64,000 bases of DNA from Ramlibacter algicola (GTDB lineage Bacteria > Pseudomonadota > Gammaproteobacteria > Burkholderiales > Burkholderiaceae_C). The stretch covers positions 2,852,001-2,916,000 of the forward strand of contig NZ_JAEDAO010000001.1 of assembly GCF_016641735.1 (NCBI RefSeq). The letters run 5' to 3'. Below the pieces are notes generated by a model. It did no database searches, had not been told where the DNA came from, and saw nothing but the letters and a program-made list of their open reading frames with translations. Positions 25,013 through 34,708 of the stretch are shown one piece after another; the first letter of the stretch is position 1, and each line of letters starts with the position of its first letter. A program made the position numbers and the translations under genes.

Positions 25013-25783
25013 TCACCGCACCCGCGACCACCCCAGGCACCCCGCGGCAATCCGCGAGGTGCCCACCCACCACGCCCCGGCCCCGTACAGCGCGTCCGCC
25101 TGCTCGCGTCGCGGCAGCCGCACGGCCCACACGGTGCCGCTCGCATCGACCCAGCCCACGCGCGCATTGGCGCGTGCGAGCGCGTCCCACGCCGACGCGG
25201 GGCGCGTGCTGGGCGCGAACACGACCAGCACGTCGTCGCCGGCGTTGCGCATCGGCAGCGCGGCGACGATGCCTGCGGCCAGGACGGCGATCGACAACGC
25301 GGCGCGTGACCCCTGGCCTCCACCGCCGAAGTGCGGCACCGATCGCAGCAATCGCCAACCGAGCAGCAGGATCGCGACCCCGATCAGTGCCACGCCGATG
25401 TCCCACGCGATCGGCTGCGCCGCGTCCATGCGCACGTGGTGCAGGCGCAGCACCCAGTGGAAGAGGACAACGTCCGCCACATGCCAAGCCCCGAAGCCCA
25501 GCACCAGCCACGCCCACGGGAGCGCGCCGCCACCCCGTTCGCCGAATGGCCCCCGCGCGCGCCACAGCATCGCCAGCCCGGCGACCGCCAGCGCGTACAT
25601 CAGCACATGGAAGGCGCCGTCCGCGAAGATCTGCACGCGGATGTCCTGCACGGCCGGGTCGTCGACCGCGCTGAGGAGGTGGTGCCACTGCAGCACCTGG
25701 TGGAACAGGATGCCGTCGATGAACCCGCCGAGGGCGATGCCCAGCAGGAGGCCGGCGGTGCGCAAGGAGGAGGAGCTCGCCAT
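25013..25783 (-). CDS. DUF2243-family polytopic membrane protein
   Basis: 256 residues from the ATG at 25783; a longer reading from 25852 adds 23 polar residues. Four to five helices fill residues 8-175, with histidine-rich turns facing each other (GILFHQVLQWHHLL and LFHWVLRLHHVRM), a hallmark of DUF2243. The C-terminal 75 residues are soluble. The histidines suggest metal or haem binding, but no function is established for the family. Confidence 0.78.
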   Translation of the reverse strand: MASSSSLRTAGLLLGIALGGFIDGILFHQVLQWHHLLSAVDDPAVQDIRVQIFADGAFHVLMYALAVAGLAMLWRARGPFGERGGGALPWAWLVLGFGAWHVADVVLFHWVLRLHHVRMDAAQPIAWDIGVALIGVAILLLGWRLLRSVPHFGGGGQGSRAALSIAVLAAGIVAALPMRNAGDDVLVVFAPSTRPASAWDALARANARVGWVDASGTVWAVRLPRREQADALYGAGAWWVGTSRIAAGCLGWSRVR

Positions 25784-25900
25784 GCCGCCGCCGGGGCACG
25801 CGGCGTGCCCGCGCCGCCCGGCCCTGCGGCTGGCCTCGTGGTCGTCGCCCACCGCGCGACGCAGCGCCGCGCGCTGCCGCGAGTCGCGACCGCGTAGCGT

Positions 25901-26119
25901 TCAACAGCAGCTGCAGGCGCCCGCATGCCGCAGGCGGCCATAGCCGCCGTCCTGCGACGCTGCATTTCCGTTCGCCATCCCCAGCAACCGCGGCGACGTC
26001 ATCACGCGCGCCGCGTCGGCCTCGCACGTCGGGCACGCGGCCGGCGCGTCGCGATCGGCGATGCGGCGCGACACGTCGAACGGCCCGCAGTCGTCGCACA
26101 GGAAGGTGTAGAGCGGCAT
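25901..26119 (-). CDS. FmdB-type zinc-ribbon protein
   Basis: Encodes 72 residues. C8-x2-C11 (LCDDCGPF) and C29-x2-C32 (CPTCE) form one zinc ribbon with the FmdB order MPLYxFxCxxCG. The rest is Gly/Ala-rich and ends in CSCC, which may bind another metal. FmdB proteins are often near formamidase/acetamidase genes; none lies next door. A regulatory role has been proposed in that setting. The ATG at 26119 gives the canonical start. Confidence 0.8.
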   Translation of the reverse strand: MPLYTFLCDDCGPFDVSRRIADRDAPAACPTCEADAARVMTSPRLLGMANGNAASQDGGYGRLRHAGACSCC

Positions 26120-26273
26120 GGCCCGCACGATAGGCCGCGCGGCCCGCGCCGTCCGCGCTGCGTAACCGGTTACCCGCGCGTCCGAATCGGCCGACAGGCA
26201 AATGCGCCCGCCGGGACTCAACCGTTGCGACTCCCCGGCCTACTGTGGCAGCACATCATCGAAAGGAGATCAG

Positions 26274-26804
26274 ATGAACGATCGCAAGGACAACCTCTCG
26301 AACCGGCCCGAGGCCAAGGACAACAAGAAGGAAGCCGCCAAGACCGGCACCGGCGCAGTGGCCGGTGGCGTCCTCGGTGGGGTGACCGGCGGGGCCGCCG
26401 CCGGTGCGCTGGCGGGCGGCATGACCGGCCCGGTCGGCGCAGCGGTGGGCGCGGCCGTCGGTGCCGTGGTCGGCGCCGTCGCGGGCCGCGCCGCGAAGGC
26501 CGACCCGAAGGTGGAAGACACGTACTGGCGCGACAACTACAGCACCCGGCCGTACGTGAGCCAGGGCTCGACCTACGAGGACTACGGGCCGGCGTACACG
26601 CATGGCGTGAACTCGTACAACCAGGCCCCGGACCGCCACTTCGACGAGCTCGAGCCGCAGATGCGCACCGACTGGGACCGCTCGCGCGGCACCTCGCGCC
26701 TGGAGTGGGACCATGCCCGCCCCGCCGCGCGTGATGCGTGGGAGCGCGTGAAGAACGCCGGCGAGCGCGCCATCCCGGGCGATTCGGACGGCGACGGCCG
26801 CTAA
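26274..26804 (+). CDS. glycine-zipper protein
   Basis: A protein of 176 residues with AAAGGAG before the ATG. Residues 26-72 form a long Gly/Ala zipper (GGVLGGVTGGAAAGALAGGM, then AAVGAAVGAVVGAVAG) that can span a membrane as a hairpin. Residues 78-176 are acidic and aromatic-rich, with YTHGVNSYNQAPDRHF and WDHARPAARDAWERV. Similar proteins are stress-induced in Burkholderiales. No signal peptide is visible, so topology is uncertain. Confidence 0.7.
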   Translation: MNDRKDNLSNRPEAKDNKKEAAKTGTGAVAGGVLGGVTGGAAAGALAGGMTGPVGAAVGAAVGAVVGAVAGRAAKADPKVEDTYWRDNYSTRPYVSQGSTYEDYGPAYTHGVNSYNQAPDRHFDELEPQMRTDWDRSRGTSRLEWDHARPAARDAWERVKNAGERAIPGDSDGDGR

Positions 26805-26848
26805 GCGGCTGCACGCGGCGGGTGCGCCCTGCGCCCGCCGCGCCGACT

Positions 26849-28000
26849 TCAGAGCCTGAGGACGGTCTTCGCGATCAGCCCCAGCTGGATCTCGGCGGCA
26901 CCGCCGAAGATCGTGAACGCGCGGCTGTTGCAGTACTCCGGCACCAGGATGTCGGCCAGGCCGCCGTCGAGCGGCCCGCTGCTGCGCCAGCGCACCGCGC
27001 CGGCACGCAGCGCCTCCACGCCCAACTCGCCGATCGCCTGCTTCAGGCGGCTGGCGCGCAGCTTCAGGATCGACGCGACCGGCCCCGGGTTGCCGCCGGG
27101 TGGCAGGGCCGCCATCGTGCGCAACTCCAGCCACTCGAACGTGTCGAGGTCGGCAGCGACTTCGCCGAAGCGGCGTTGCAGGTCCGCACCGGGCGCACGC
27201 AGCGCCTCGGCCACCTTCTTCAGTTGCGCGCGCAAGCGCGGGCTGAAGATGCCCGCACCCCGCTCGAACTCCAGCAGGTACTTCGCGCACTCCCAGCCGG
27301 CGTTCTCCTCGCCGACCCGGTTGGCCTGCGGCACGCGCACGTTGTCGAAGAACACTTCGTTCACGTCGTGGTCGCCGCCGATCGTCGCGATCGGCCGCAC
27401 CGTCAGGCCGGGGCTCTTCATGTCCAGCAGCAGGAAGCTGATGCCCTGCTGCCGCTTGCCTTCGTTGCTGGTGCGCACGAGCGCGAACATCTTGTTCGCA
27501 TGGTGCGCCTGCGTGGTCCAGATCTTGGTGCCCGACAGGACGTAGTCGTCGCCGTCCTTCACCGCGCGCAGCGACAGCGACGCCAGGTCGGAGCCGGCGT
27601 TCGGCTCCGAGAAGCCCTGGCACCAGTAGTCCGCGCCCGAGAGGATGCGCGGCAGGTAGTCGCGCTTCTGCGCGTCGGTGCCGAAGCGCAGGATCACCGG
27701 CCCGACCAGGCGCACGCCCATCGGGTGCACGAGCGGCGCGCCGGCCAGCGCGCATTCGGTCTCGAAGATGAAGCGCTGCAGGCCGGTCCAGCCGGTGCCG
27801 CCCCATTCCTTCGGCCACAGGGGCACGAGCCAGCCGCGTTCCTGCAGCTTGCGCTGCCACGGGCCGGAGATCTCCGGCTCCGGGTACATCGCGGTCGTGG
27901 CGCGCTGCCCCGCCCGCAGGTCGTCGGTGAGGATCGCCGCGAGGAAGGCGCGCACCTCGTCGCGGAACGCCCGGTCGGCCGGGCCGAGGTCGAGGTTCAT
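26849..28000 (-). CDS. acyl-CoA dehydrogenase, subunit A of a likely hetero-oligomer
   Basis: A protein of 383 residues with the full ACAD fold: FAD-loop motif WCQGFSEPNAGSDLASL, KIWTTQAHHANKMF and a C-terminal AFTIFGGAAEIQLGLIAKTVL. Its ATG overlaps the stop of a second ACAD gene. Adjacent, overlapping ACAD pairs commonly form heterotetramers acting on bulky CoA esters, such as steroid side-chain or alicyclic acids. Here it lies in a catabolic operon with a Bug receptor, CoA ligase and crotonase. Confidence 0.88.
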   Translation of the reverse strand: MNLDLGPADRAFRDEVRAFLAAILTDDLRAGQRATTAMYPEPEISGPWQRKLQERGWLVPLWPKEWGGTGWTGLQRFIFETECALAGAPLVHPMGVRLVGPVILRFGTDAQKRDYLPRILSGADYWCQGFSEPNAGSDLASLSLRAVKDGDDYVLSGTKIWTTQAHHANKMFALVRTSNEGKRQQGISFLLLDMKSPGLTVRPIATIGGDHDVNEVFFDNVRVPQANRVGEENAGWECAKYLLEFERGAGIFSPRLRAQLKKVAEALRAPGADLQRRFGEVAADLDTFEWLELRTMAALPPGGNPGPVASILKLRASRLKQAIGELGVEALRAGAVRWRSSGPLDGGLADILVPEYCNSRAFTIFGGAAEIQLGLIAKTVLRL

Positions 28001-29157
28001 CGGGTCTCCTCCAGCGTCGCGCTGCGTGCGTAGCCACCATGGGCGAGCAGCGCGGCGCCGAGGTCGGCGGCATGGTCCGCGGCGGCCCCGCCCTGCTGCG
28101 CGAACGCAAGCAGATGGCGGAACGTGGCCGCCACCGGCAGCTCCTCGCACACGCCCATTGCGCCATGCAACTGCACGGCTTCCTGCGACACGAAGCGCGC
28201 CGCGCGGGCCACCTTGTTCCTCACCGACGCGGCGATCGCGCGGCCGTCGGACGGGTCCCGTGCAAGCCGCATCGCGGCGAGTTCGCAGGCAGCCTCGGCC
28301 TCATGCACCTGCACGGCCATCTCGGCCAGCCGGTGCTGCACGACCTGGAACTGCGACAGCGACTGGCCGAACTGGCGGCGCTGCTGCGTGTATTGCGTCG
28401 CCTGCTCCAGCACGGCCTGCATCGCGCCCGTGGCCTGCCAGCACTGGGCCACGAGGCCCTCGGCCAGCACCTGACCGAGCTTCGCCTTCGCCTGCGCCGC
28501 GTCGCCGACGATCGCATCGGCATCGAGGGCCACGTCGTGGAACACGGCGTCCGCTGCGCGACCCCCATCGGTCGTGTCGTACGCATCCACGGCGACGCCG
28601 GCGGACGCCGGGTCGACGAAGAACAGCAGCAGGTCGCCGCCTTCCGCATCGCGTGCGGACACGACCCAGCGCTGCGCGCCGGCGCCGCCGACGACCAGCT
28701 GCTTGGCGCCGTCGAGGCGCCAGCCACCGTCCACGCGGCGCGCCCGTGTGCGGCGCGCTTCCCACGGCAGCACGTCCCCCGGCTCCGCATGCGCCAACGC
28801 GAGCCGCGCGCTGCCGCCGACGCTGCCCGCCAGCCAGCGCTCCTGCTGCGCCGGCGTGCCGGCGAGTGCGAGCAGCCGCGCCGCTTGCATGGCCGCCGCA
28901 TAGGGCTCCACCACCAGGTGGCGGCCCATCGCCTGCAGCAGGACGCCGGTTTCCACCGGCCCGCCGCCGAAGCCGCCGTTGGCTTCGGGCAGCGGCAATC
29001 CCAGCCAGCCCAGGTCCGCGAAGGCGGACCAGGCGGCGGGTGCGCCACCATCCCGGTGCACGCCGGCTTCGCGCTGGCGGAAGTCGTAGTTGCCCGCAAG
29101 CCAGTCCTGCGCGCTGGAGCGGATCAGCCGCTGCTCCTCGGTCAGGCCTTCCTGCAT
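27997..29157 (-). CDS. acyl-CoA dehydrogenase, subunit B of a likely hetero-oligomer
   Basis: A protein of 386 residues. It opens MQEGLTEEQRLIRSSAQDWL, typical of ACAD helix 1, and contains RQFGQSLSQFQVVQHRLAEM and AVQLHGAMGVCEELPVA. Its substrate-loop region (about 120-180) is less conserved than in the partner, which fits a heterodimer where one subunit lacks complete active-site residues. The gene overlaps the ACAD gene at 26849-28000 by four bases. It follows the Bug receptor gene by four bases. Confidence 0.85.
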   Translation of the reverse strand: MQEGLTEEQRLIRSSAQDWLAGNYDFRQREAGVHRDGGAPAAWSAFADLGWLGLPLPEANGGFGGGPVETGVLLQAMGRHLVVEPYAAAMQAARLLALAGTPAQQERWLAGSVGGSARLALAHAEPGDVLPWEARRTRARRVDGGWRLDGAKQLVVGGAGAQRWVVSARDAEGGDLLLFFVDPASAGVAVDAYDTTDGGRAADAVFHDVALDADAIVGDAAQAKAKLGQVLAEGLVAQCWQATGAMQAVLEQATQYTQQRRQFGQSLSQFQVVQHRLAEMAVQVHEAEAACELAAMRLARDPSDGRAIAASVRNKVARAARFVSQEAVQLHGAMGVCEELPVAATFRHLLAFAQQGGAAADHAADLGAALLAHGGYARSATLEETR

Positions 29158-29161
29158 CCGC

Positions 29162-30139
29162 TCATTCGCCCTTGATGTTGGCGTTCTTGATCACGCGCGC
29201 CCACTGGTCGATGTCGCGCTTGATGAAGGCCGAGAACTCCGCCGGCGTGTTGCCGATGATGTCCAGCCCCCAGCCCTTGAAGCGCTCCTTGATCGCCGGG
29301 TCCTCGAGCACCTTGGCGGTTTCCTTGTGCAGGCGGTCGACGATCTCGGGCGGCGTGCCGGCCGGCGCGACCAGGCCCAGCCAGGGCATCGCCTCGTAGC
29401 CCGGCACGCCCGACTCGGCGAGCGTGGGCAGCTCGGGAACCGACGCCGAGCGCTTGGCCGTCGTCACGCCCAGCGCGCGCAGCTTGCCGGCCTTGATGAA
29501 GGGACCCGAGGAGCCGAGCGCGTCGATCATCACGCCGAGCTGGCCGCCGACCAGGTCGTTCAGCGCCGGCCCGGAGCCCTTGTAGGGCACGTGGACCATG
29601 TCGATGCCGGCCATGCTCTTGAGCAGCTCACCTTCCAGGTGGGTGGACGTGCCGGTGCCGGTCGATGCGTACGACAGCTTGCCGGGGTTGGCCTTCGTGT
29701 ACGCGATCAGTTCCTTGACGTTGGCGACCGGCAGCTTGGGGCTGACGACCAGCACGTGCACGACGGACGCGACCTGCGTCACGGGTGCGAAGCTCTTGAC
29801 GGCGTCGTAGGTGACCTTGTCGTAGATCAGCGGCGCGGTGCCCAGCGACGACGCCGCCATCAGGATCGTGTAGCCGTCCGGCTTGGCGCGCGCCACGTAG
29901 TCGGACGCGAGCACCGTGCCCGCACCGGGCTTGTTCTCCACCACCACCGGCTGGCCCAGGCGGGCGCTGAGCTTCTCGCCGAGGGCGCGCGCCAGCAGGT
30001 CCGTCACGCCGCCGGGCGGGAACGGCAGGATCATGTGGATCGGCTTGTTCGGGAAGGCCTCCTGCGCCGACGCGGCGCCAGGGGCGATGAACGCGGCCGC
30101 GGCGAGCATGGCGGCGGTGAGCTTGAGGGCGATCTTCAT
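29162..30139 (-). CDS. Bug/TctC-family periplasmic tricarboxylate-type receptor
   Basis: 325 residues. A signal peptide of about 25 residues ends AASAQE. The mature part starts FPNKPIHMILPFPPGGVTD and holds GQPVVVENKPGAGT and KPDGYTILMAASSLG, all signature strands of the Bug fold. These orphan receptors are greatly expanded in Burkholderiales and bind carboxylic acids at the periplasm. No TctA/TctB membrane genes lie in the window, so uptake must use distant or shared carriers. Its ligand is presumably the substrate of this catabolic operon. Confidence 0.9.
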   Translation of the reverse strand: MKIALKLTAAMLAAAAFIAPGAASAQEAFPNKPIHMILPFPPGGVTDLLARALGEKLSARLGQPVVVENKPGAGTVLASDYVARAKPDGYTILMAASSLGTAPLIYDKVTYDAVKSFAPVTQVASVVHVLVVSPKLPVANVKELIAYTKANPGKLSYASTGTGTSTHLEGELLKSMAGIDMVHVPYKGSGPALNDLVGGQLGVMIDALGSSGPFIKAGKLRALGVTTAKRSASVPELPTLAESGVPGYEAMPWLGLVAPAGTPPEIVDRLHKETAKVLEDPAIKERFKGWGLDIIGNTPAEFSAFIKRDIDQWARVIKNANIKGE

Positions 30140-30162
30140 GGAATGGCTCCTAGTGGGATGGC

Positions 30163-32262
30163 TCAGGACTGAAGCAGCACGAGCGCGTCGAGGGCGACGG
30201 CGCCCTCGCCTTGCCGGCGGACCTGCAGGGGATTGATCTCGATCTCGCCGGCGCGCGGGCCGAGGGCCAGCGCCGCCGACGACAAGGCGGCAACGGCCTT
30301 GCACGCCGCGTCGACGTCCGCGACCGGCCGGCAGCGGAAGCCGTCCAGCAGCGGCCAGGCCTTCAGCGCGCGCAGCATCTCGCCGGCCATCGCTTCGTCG
30401 ACGGGCAGCAGGCGGTGGCTGGCATCGCGGTACAGCTCGGTGAGCACGCCGCCCAGGCCGACGGTCAGCGCGGGACCGAACACCGGGTCGTGCGTCACGC
30501 CCGCGATCAGTTCGGCGACGCCGCCGGCGGCCATCGGGCCGACGAGGACGCCGTCGATGCGCGCGTCCGGGGCGTAGCGGGAAGCGGACGCGAGGATCTC
30601 CGCGCACGCGGCGCGCAGCGACGCTTCGTCGGCGATGCCCAGGCGCACGCCGCCGGCTTCGGTCTTGTGCGCGATGTCGGCGCTGAGCACCTTCACCGCC
30701 ACCGGGTAGCCGATCCGCGCGGCGGCCGCGGCGGCCGCATCGGCGTCAACGGCGGCGACTTCCTGCAGCGCGGGCACGCCGTACTCGGCGAGCAGGCGCT
30801 TGGTCTGGTGCTCGTTCAGGCGCGGAGGGAACACGGACGCCGCGCTGCCGGCCTGCTGCTGCGCGCGCAATGCAGCCCAACGCTCGACGGCGGGCTGGCG
30901 CGCCAGCCACTGGCAGAACGGCGCCAGCGCCTGGGTGGCGCGACCGATGTCGTCGAACACCGGCACGCCGGCCTGCACCAGCTGCTCGCGGCACTTGGCC
31001 GCCCCGGTGTCGATGGCGACGAACAGGCGCGGGGACTTCGCGCACACCTCGGCCAGCGCGTCGGCCATGCGATCGAGCAGGTAGCCCGGTGCGTAGACGA
31101 TGACGGCGTCGATCTCGTCGGACTTCGCCAGCGCCTCGAAGATCGTGCGCACGAACTCGGGCGAGTTGACGACGTTGCCGGTGACGTCGACCGGGTTCGA
31201 CACCATGCCGTAGTCGGGGATGCCGGCGCGCAGCGCCTGCTGCAGCGGCTCGGACAGCGTGGGCACGTCGAGGCCGGCGCCGATCACCTTGTCGGCCAGG
31301 ATCGCGCCGAGCGCGCCCGACATGGTGACGATCGCGACACGCCGTCCGCCGCTGCGCTGGCGGAATCCGCTCAGGTAGGCCAGGTCGGCCATCTGCGCGA
31401 AGTCGGTACCGCGGATCACGTTCAGCTGCTCGAACGCGGCCGTGTACAGGGCCAGGTCGCCGGCGAGTGCGGACGTGTGCGAGCGCACCGCCTCGGAGCC
31501 CTTGTCGGTCTCGCCGGCCTTGTAGACCACCAGCGGCTTGCGCGCGCGGGCGAACGCCAGCGCGGCGTCGATGAAGCGCGGGCCGTCGCGCAGTTGCTCG
31601 ACGTAGCCGATCACGCAGTCGGTCTGCCCGTCCTGCGCCATGTACTCCAGGTACTCGGAGAACTCGACGCAGGCTTCGTTGCCCGTGTTGATGAAGTGGC
31701 TGACCGTCACGCCCAGGCGGCGCATCAGCGCGAACACCGCGGAGCAGACGTTCCCGCTTTGCGTGATGACGCTCGCGCGGCCCGGCTGCGTTTGCGGCGG
31801 CACGTTGCGGAACACCGAGGCGAAGGCGGTGTACGCATGCAGGTTCAGGTTGGCGAACCCCATGCAGTTGGGGCCCGCCACGACCATGCCGGTGCGCTCG
31901 GCGAAGGCCTCCAGCGTGCGCTGCAATTGGGCGCCCGCCTCGCCCGCTTCTGCGAAGCCGGCCGCATAGACGATCGCCGCGGGCGTGCCCTTGGCGTGGC
32001 AGCGCTCCAGCATCGGCGTCACGTCCTCGGCACCGATGGCCAGTACCACGAGGTCGGGCGCCTCCGGCAGCGACTCGATGTCCGGATAGCAGCGGTAGCC
32101 GAAGACTTCCTCGTACTTCGGGTTGATCGGGTAGACGGTGCCCTGGTAGCCGAAATGGCGCAGCAGGTCCAGCGGCATGCCGCCGATGCGGCCGGCGTTG
32201 TTGCTGGCGCCGACCATCGCGATCGAGCGCGGCGCGAGCAACGGGTCGAGGCGGTGCGTCAT
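30163..32262 (-). CDS. NDP-forming acyl-CoA synthetase (fused alpha and beta domains)
   Basis: Encodes 699 residues. A CoA-binding domain spans 1-130 (IAMVGASNNAGRIG), succinyl-CoA ligase-like domains about 150-310, and an ATP-grasp domain about 480-699. H262 in VRSHTSALAG matches the phosphorylated histidine of ADP-forming acyl-CoA synthetases. The enzyme would activate a carboxylic acid to its CoA ester with ATP or GTP. It is the second gene of the operon, overlapping the crotonase gene by four bases. Substrate unknown. Confidence 0.88.
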   Translation of the reverse strand: MTHRLDPLLAPRSIAMVGASNNAGRIGGMPLDLLRHFGYQGTVYPINPKYEEVFGYRCYPDIESLPEAPDLVVLAIGAEDVTPMLERCHAKGTPAAIVYAAGFAEAGEAGAQLQRTLEAFAERTGMVVAGPNCMGFANLNLHAYTAFASVFRNVPPQTQPGRASVITQSGNVCSAVFALMRRLGVTVSHFINTGNEACVEFSEYLEYMAQDGQTDCVIGYVEQLRDGPRFIDAALAFARARKPLVVYKAGETDKGSEAVRSHTSALAGDLALYTAAFEQLNVIRGTDFAQMADLAYLSGFRQRSGGRRVAIVTMSGALGAILADKVIGAGLDVPTLSEPLQQALRAGIPDYGMVSNPVDVTGNVVNSPEFVRTIFEALAKSDEIDAVIVYAPGYLLDRMADALAEVCAKSPRLFVAIDTGAAKCREQLVQAGVPVFDDIGRATQALAPFCQWLARQPAVERWAALRAQQQAGSAASVFPPRLNEHQTKRLLAEYGVPALQEVAAVDADAAAAAAARIGYPVAVKVLSADIAHKTEAGGVRLGIADEASLRAACAEILASASRYAPDARIDGVLVGPMAAGGVAELIAGVTHDPVFGPALTVGLGGVLTELYRDASHRLLPVDEAMAGEMLRALKAWPLLDGFRCRPVADVDAACKAVAALSSAALALGPRAGEIEINPLQVRRQGEGAVALDALVLLQS

Positions 32263-33053
32263 GCCTTGGCGCCCTTCTGGATCGCGCTGGCCAGGCCCGC
32301 GTTCTTCGACCGCTTGTATTCCTCGGTGACGTGGCTGAGCTGGTGCACGTCGAAGTGCGACGACAGCGCCTGGCGCATGCCCTGCACGTCGACCGAGCGG
32401 TTCAGCGACTTCTTCAGCACCTGCATCGCGAACGGCGGGGCCTTGGCGATGCGCTGCGCCAGCGCCATCGTCTCGTCGTCCAGGCTCGCGGCCGGCACGA
32501 CCCGGTTGACCATGCCCATCTCGCGCGCCTGCACGGCGCTGAAGCGCTCGCCCGTGAACAGCAGTTCCTTGGCCTGCCGCAGGCCGAGCACCCAGGGATG
32601 GATCAGCACTTCCGTCGCGGCAGCGCCCAGCGTGTGCGTGACCGGGTCGCTGAAGAACGCATCGTCGGCCGCGACGACCAGGTCGCACATGTTGGCCACC
32701 ATCAGGCCGGCCGCGACGCAGGCGCCCTGCACCTGCGCGATCGTGGGCTTCGGGAAGTCCCAGATGCGCATGCAGTAGTCGAAGTAGTGCTGCTGCTCGT
32801 AGGCCCAGCGCTCCTCGACGGTGAACTCGGCGCGCTCGGCCTGGGCCTGCTTCAGGTCGTGGCCGGCGGAGAAGTGCGGGCCCTTGGCCGCGAGCACGAC
32901 GACCCGGGTCGCGGCATCGGCCTGCGCGTCGCGGAACGCGGCGTCGAGCTGGTCCAGCATCTGCTGGCTCTGGGCATTGCGGGCTTCGGGGCGATTAAGC
33001 CAGATGCGGCGCACGGCGCCGGCTTGCTCGATCAGCAGGAGGGATTCGCTCAT
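32259..33053 (-). CDS. enoyl-CoA hydratase/isomerase family protein (paralog 1)
   Basis: A protein of 264 residues with a crotonase fold. The oxyanion hole is in HFSAGHDLKQA and AGLMVANMCDLVV. Unlike standard hydratases it has a RWAYEQQHYFDYCMRI insertion and LGAAATEVLIHPWVLG in place of the usual E...GGTQRL segment, so its catalytic residues may differ. The paralog at 36991-37788 shares these features. It is the first gene of the leftward operon, divergent from an IclR regulator gene with a 95-base gap. Confidence 0.85.
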   Translation of the reverse strand: MSESLLLIEQAGAVRRIWLNRPEARNAQSQQMLDQLDAAFRDAQADAATRVVVLAAKGPHFSAGHDLKQAQAERAEFTVEERWAYEQQHYFDYCMRIWDFPKPTIAQVQGACVAAGLMVANMCDLVVAADDAFFSDPVTHTLGAAATEVLIHPWVLGLRQAKELLFTGERFSAVQAREMGMVNRVVPAASLDDETMALAQRIAKAPPFAMQVLKKSLNRSVDVQGMRQALSSHFDVHQLSHVTEEYKRSKNAGLASAIQKGAKA

Positions 33054-33148
33054 GGGATGGGAAATGGCGGTGGGGTGGTGAAGTGCTGGGGGCATCTTCG
33101 GGAGGGTATGCTCACGCTACAAGCACAAACCGGCGCAAATCCCACATC

Positions 33149-33907
33149 ATGAGCACACCGAGTGAAACCCCGGGGGCGCAGAACATGCGCCGCGCGCTGC
33201 AGGTGCTGCGCGTGCTGGGGCACCACCACGAGGGCGGCATGAGCGTCAGCGAGGTGGTGGCCGCGACGTCGCTGGAGCGCTCGACCGCGCACCGCCTGCT
33301 GACCTGCCTGGTCGAGGAGCGGTTCGCCGATCGCGATGCGGCGACGCGCCGCTATCGCCTCGGCCTGGAAGCGATGCGCCTGGGATTCGCGTCGCTCAGC
33401 CGCTCGCCGCTGCTGGCCCGCTACGAGGGCGTGGTACAGCGGCTCGCGCGCATGTCCGAGGACACCGTCTACCTGCTGCTGCGCCAGGGCGACCACACGG
33501 TGTGCGTGCGGCGCGAGGACGGCGCCTTCCCGATCAAGATCTTCAGCACGCGCGTGGGCGACACCCGGGTGCTGGGCGTCGGGGTGGGCGGCATGGCGCT
33601 GCTCGCGGCAGCGCCCGACGAGGACATCGCGCGCATCCGGGCGCAACACGCGCAGGCGTTCGACGCCGCCGGCCTGACGGCCAGCCGCTTCGAGAAGGTG
33701 GTGGCGCGCACGCGCAAGATGGGCTACGCCGAGATGACGGACACCGTCACGCAGGGTGTCGCCGGCGTCGGTGCGGTGATCCCCGACCCCGGCGGCGCGC
33801 CGTTCGCCGCGATCTCCATCGCGTCGATCAAGCCGCGCATGACGCCGTCGCGGCGCGCGGAGCTGGGGGCGATGCTGCTGGAGGCGCTGCGCGAGCCGGC
33901 GGCGTGA
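33149..33907 (+). CDS. IclR-family transcriptional regulator 1
   Basis: 252 residues. The winged HTH is at about 12-70 (ALQVLRVLGHHH, then SVSEVVAATSLERSTAHRLL). The effector-binding IclR domain fills 80-250 (TVYLLLRQGDHTVCVRRE and GVAGVGAVIPDPGG). It probably controls the divergent operon starting at 33053 and senses an acid intermediate. Its gene is convergent with the second IclR gene; stops are ten bases apart. Confidence 0.9.
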   Translation: MSTPSETPGAQNMRRALQVLRVLGHHHEGGMSVSEVVAATSLERSTAHRLLTCLVEERFADRDAATRRYRLGLEAMRLGFASLSRSPLLARYEGVVQRLARMSEDTVYLLLRQGDHTVCVRREDGAFPIKIFSTRVGDTRVLGVGVGGMALLAAAPDEDIARIRAQHAQAFDAAGLTASRFEKVVARTRKMGYAEMTDTVTQGVAGVGAVIPDPGGAPFAAISIASIKPRMTPSRRAELGAMLLEALREPAA

Positions 33908-33917
33908 GCACGCGGCG

Positions 33918-34691
33918 TCAGCCGCTCAGTCCACCGACCATCTCGACCAGCTGCGGGCCGATCTCGGCTTCCAGCTGGCCCTGTTTCACCGCCGACGCCG
34001 CGAGCACGCAGTTGAAGACGAACAGCTCTCCCCGCGTCTCGTGCCGGTACGGCACGCCCACCGTGCACACGTCGTGGCGGTAGTCGCCATACGAGAAGCA
34101 GAAGCCCAACCGCCGCCAGTCCTCGACCGCGTCCATCGCGCGCGACTGGAACTTGCGGTACGCCTCGGGCGTCTTGACGCGGATCTCGTTCATCAGCGCG
34201 CTGCGCTCGTCGGGCGACAGCGCGGCTAGGTACGCGCGCCCGTTGGAGCCCGCGATGATCGGGTGCGACATGCCGATGTCCGAGTAGCGCTGCGCCGAAG
34301 GCGACCGGCTGCGGCTGGTCTCGACGTAGACGATGTCCAGCCGGTCGCGCATGCCCAGCGAGACAGAACCACCCAGTTTGTCCGCCAGCTTGCGCATCGA
34401 CGCGCGCACGACCTGGCGCAGGGGGATGTTGGCCAGCAGCGGATACGCGATCGTGAGCACGGCGCTGCCCAGCCGGTAGCGGCCGGTTTCGCGCTCCTGC
34501 TGCAGGTAGCCCAGTTGCTGCAGCGTGTACGTGAAGCGCGAGATGGTCGGCTTCGACATGCCGGTGCGCTGCGCGAGTTCCGCATTTCCGAGCACGGGGC
34601 GCTCCGGCGTGAAAGCACGCAGCACCTCGAGGCCGCGGGCCAGGGTCGAAGCGAACTGGCGATCCTGGCCGTCCGGGTTTTCTCGGGGCAT
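33918..34691 (-). CDS. IclR-family transcriptional regulator 2
   Basis: A protein of 257 residues with an N-terminal winged HTH (LEVLRAFTPERPVLGNAELA, then RTGMSKPTISRF) and a C-terminal effector domain (RLDIVYVETSRS and GVPYRHETRGELFVF). It is divergent from the Bug receptor gene at 34786. A perfect seven-base inverted repeat in the 94-base gap between them is a natural operator. It most likely controls the rightward operon 34786-40694. Confidence 0.9.
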   Translation of the reverse strand: MPRENPDGQDRQFASTLARGLEVLRAFTPERPVLGNAELAQRTGMSKPTISRFTYTLQQLGYLQQERETGRYRLGSAVLTIAYPLLANIPLRQVVRASMRKLADKLGGSVSLGMRDRLDIVYVETSRSRSPSAQRYSDIGMSHPIIAGSNGRAYLAALSPDERSALMNEIRVKTPEAYRKFQSRAMDAVEDWRRLGFCFSYGDYRHDVCTVGVPYRHETRGELFVFNCVLAASAVKQGQLEAEIGPQLVEMVGGLSG

Positions 34692-34708
34692 GGTTCAGGA
34701 TAGTCGAA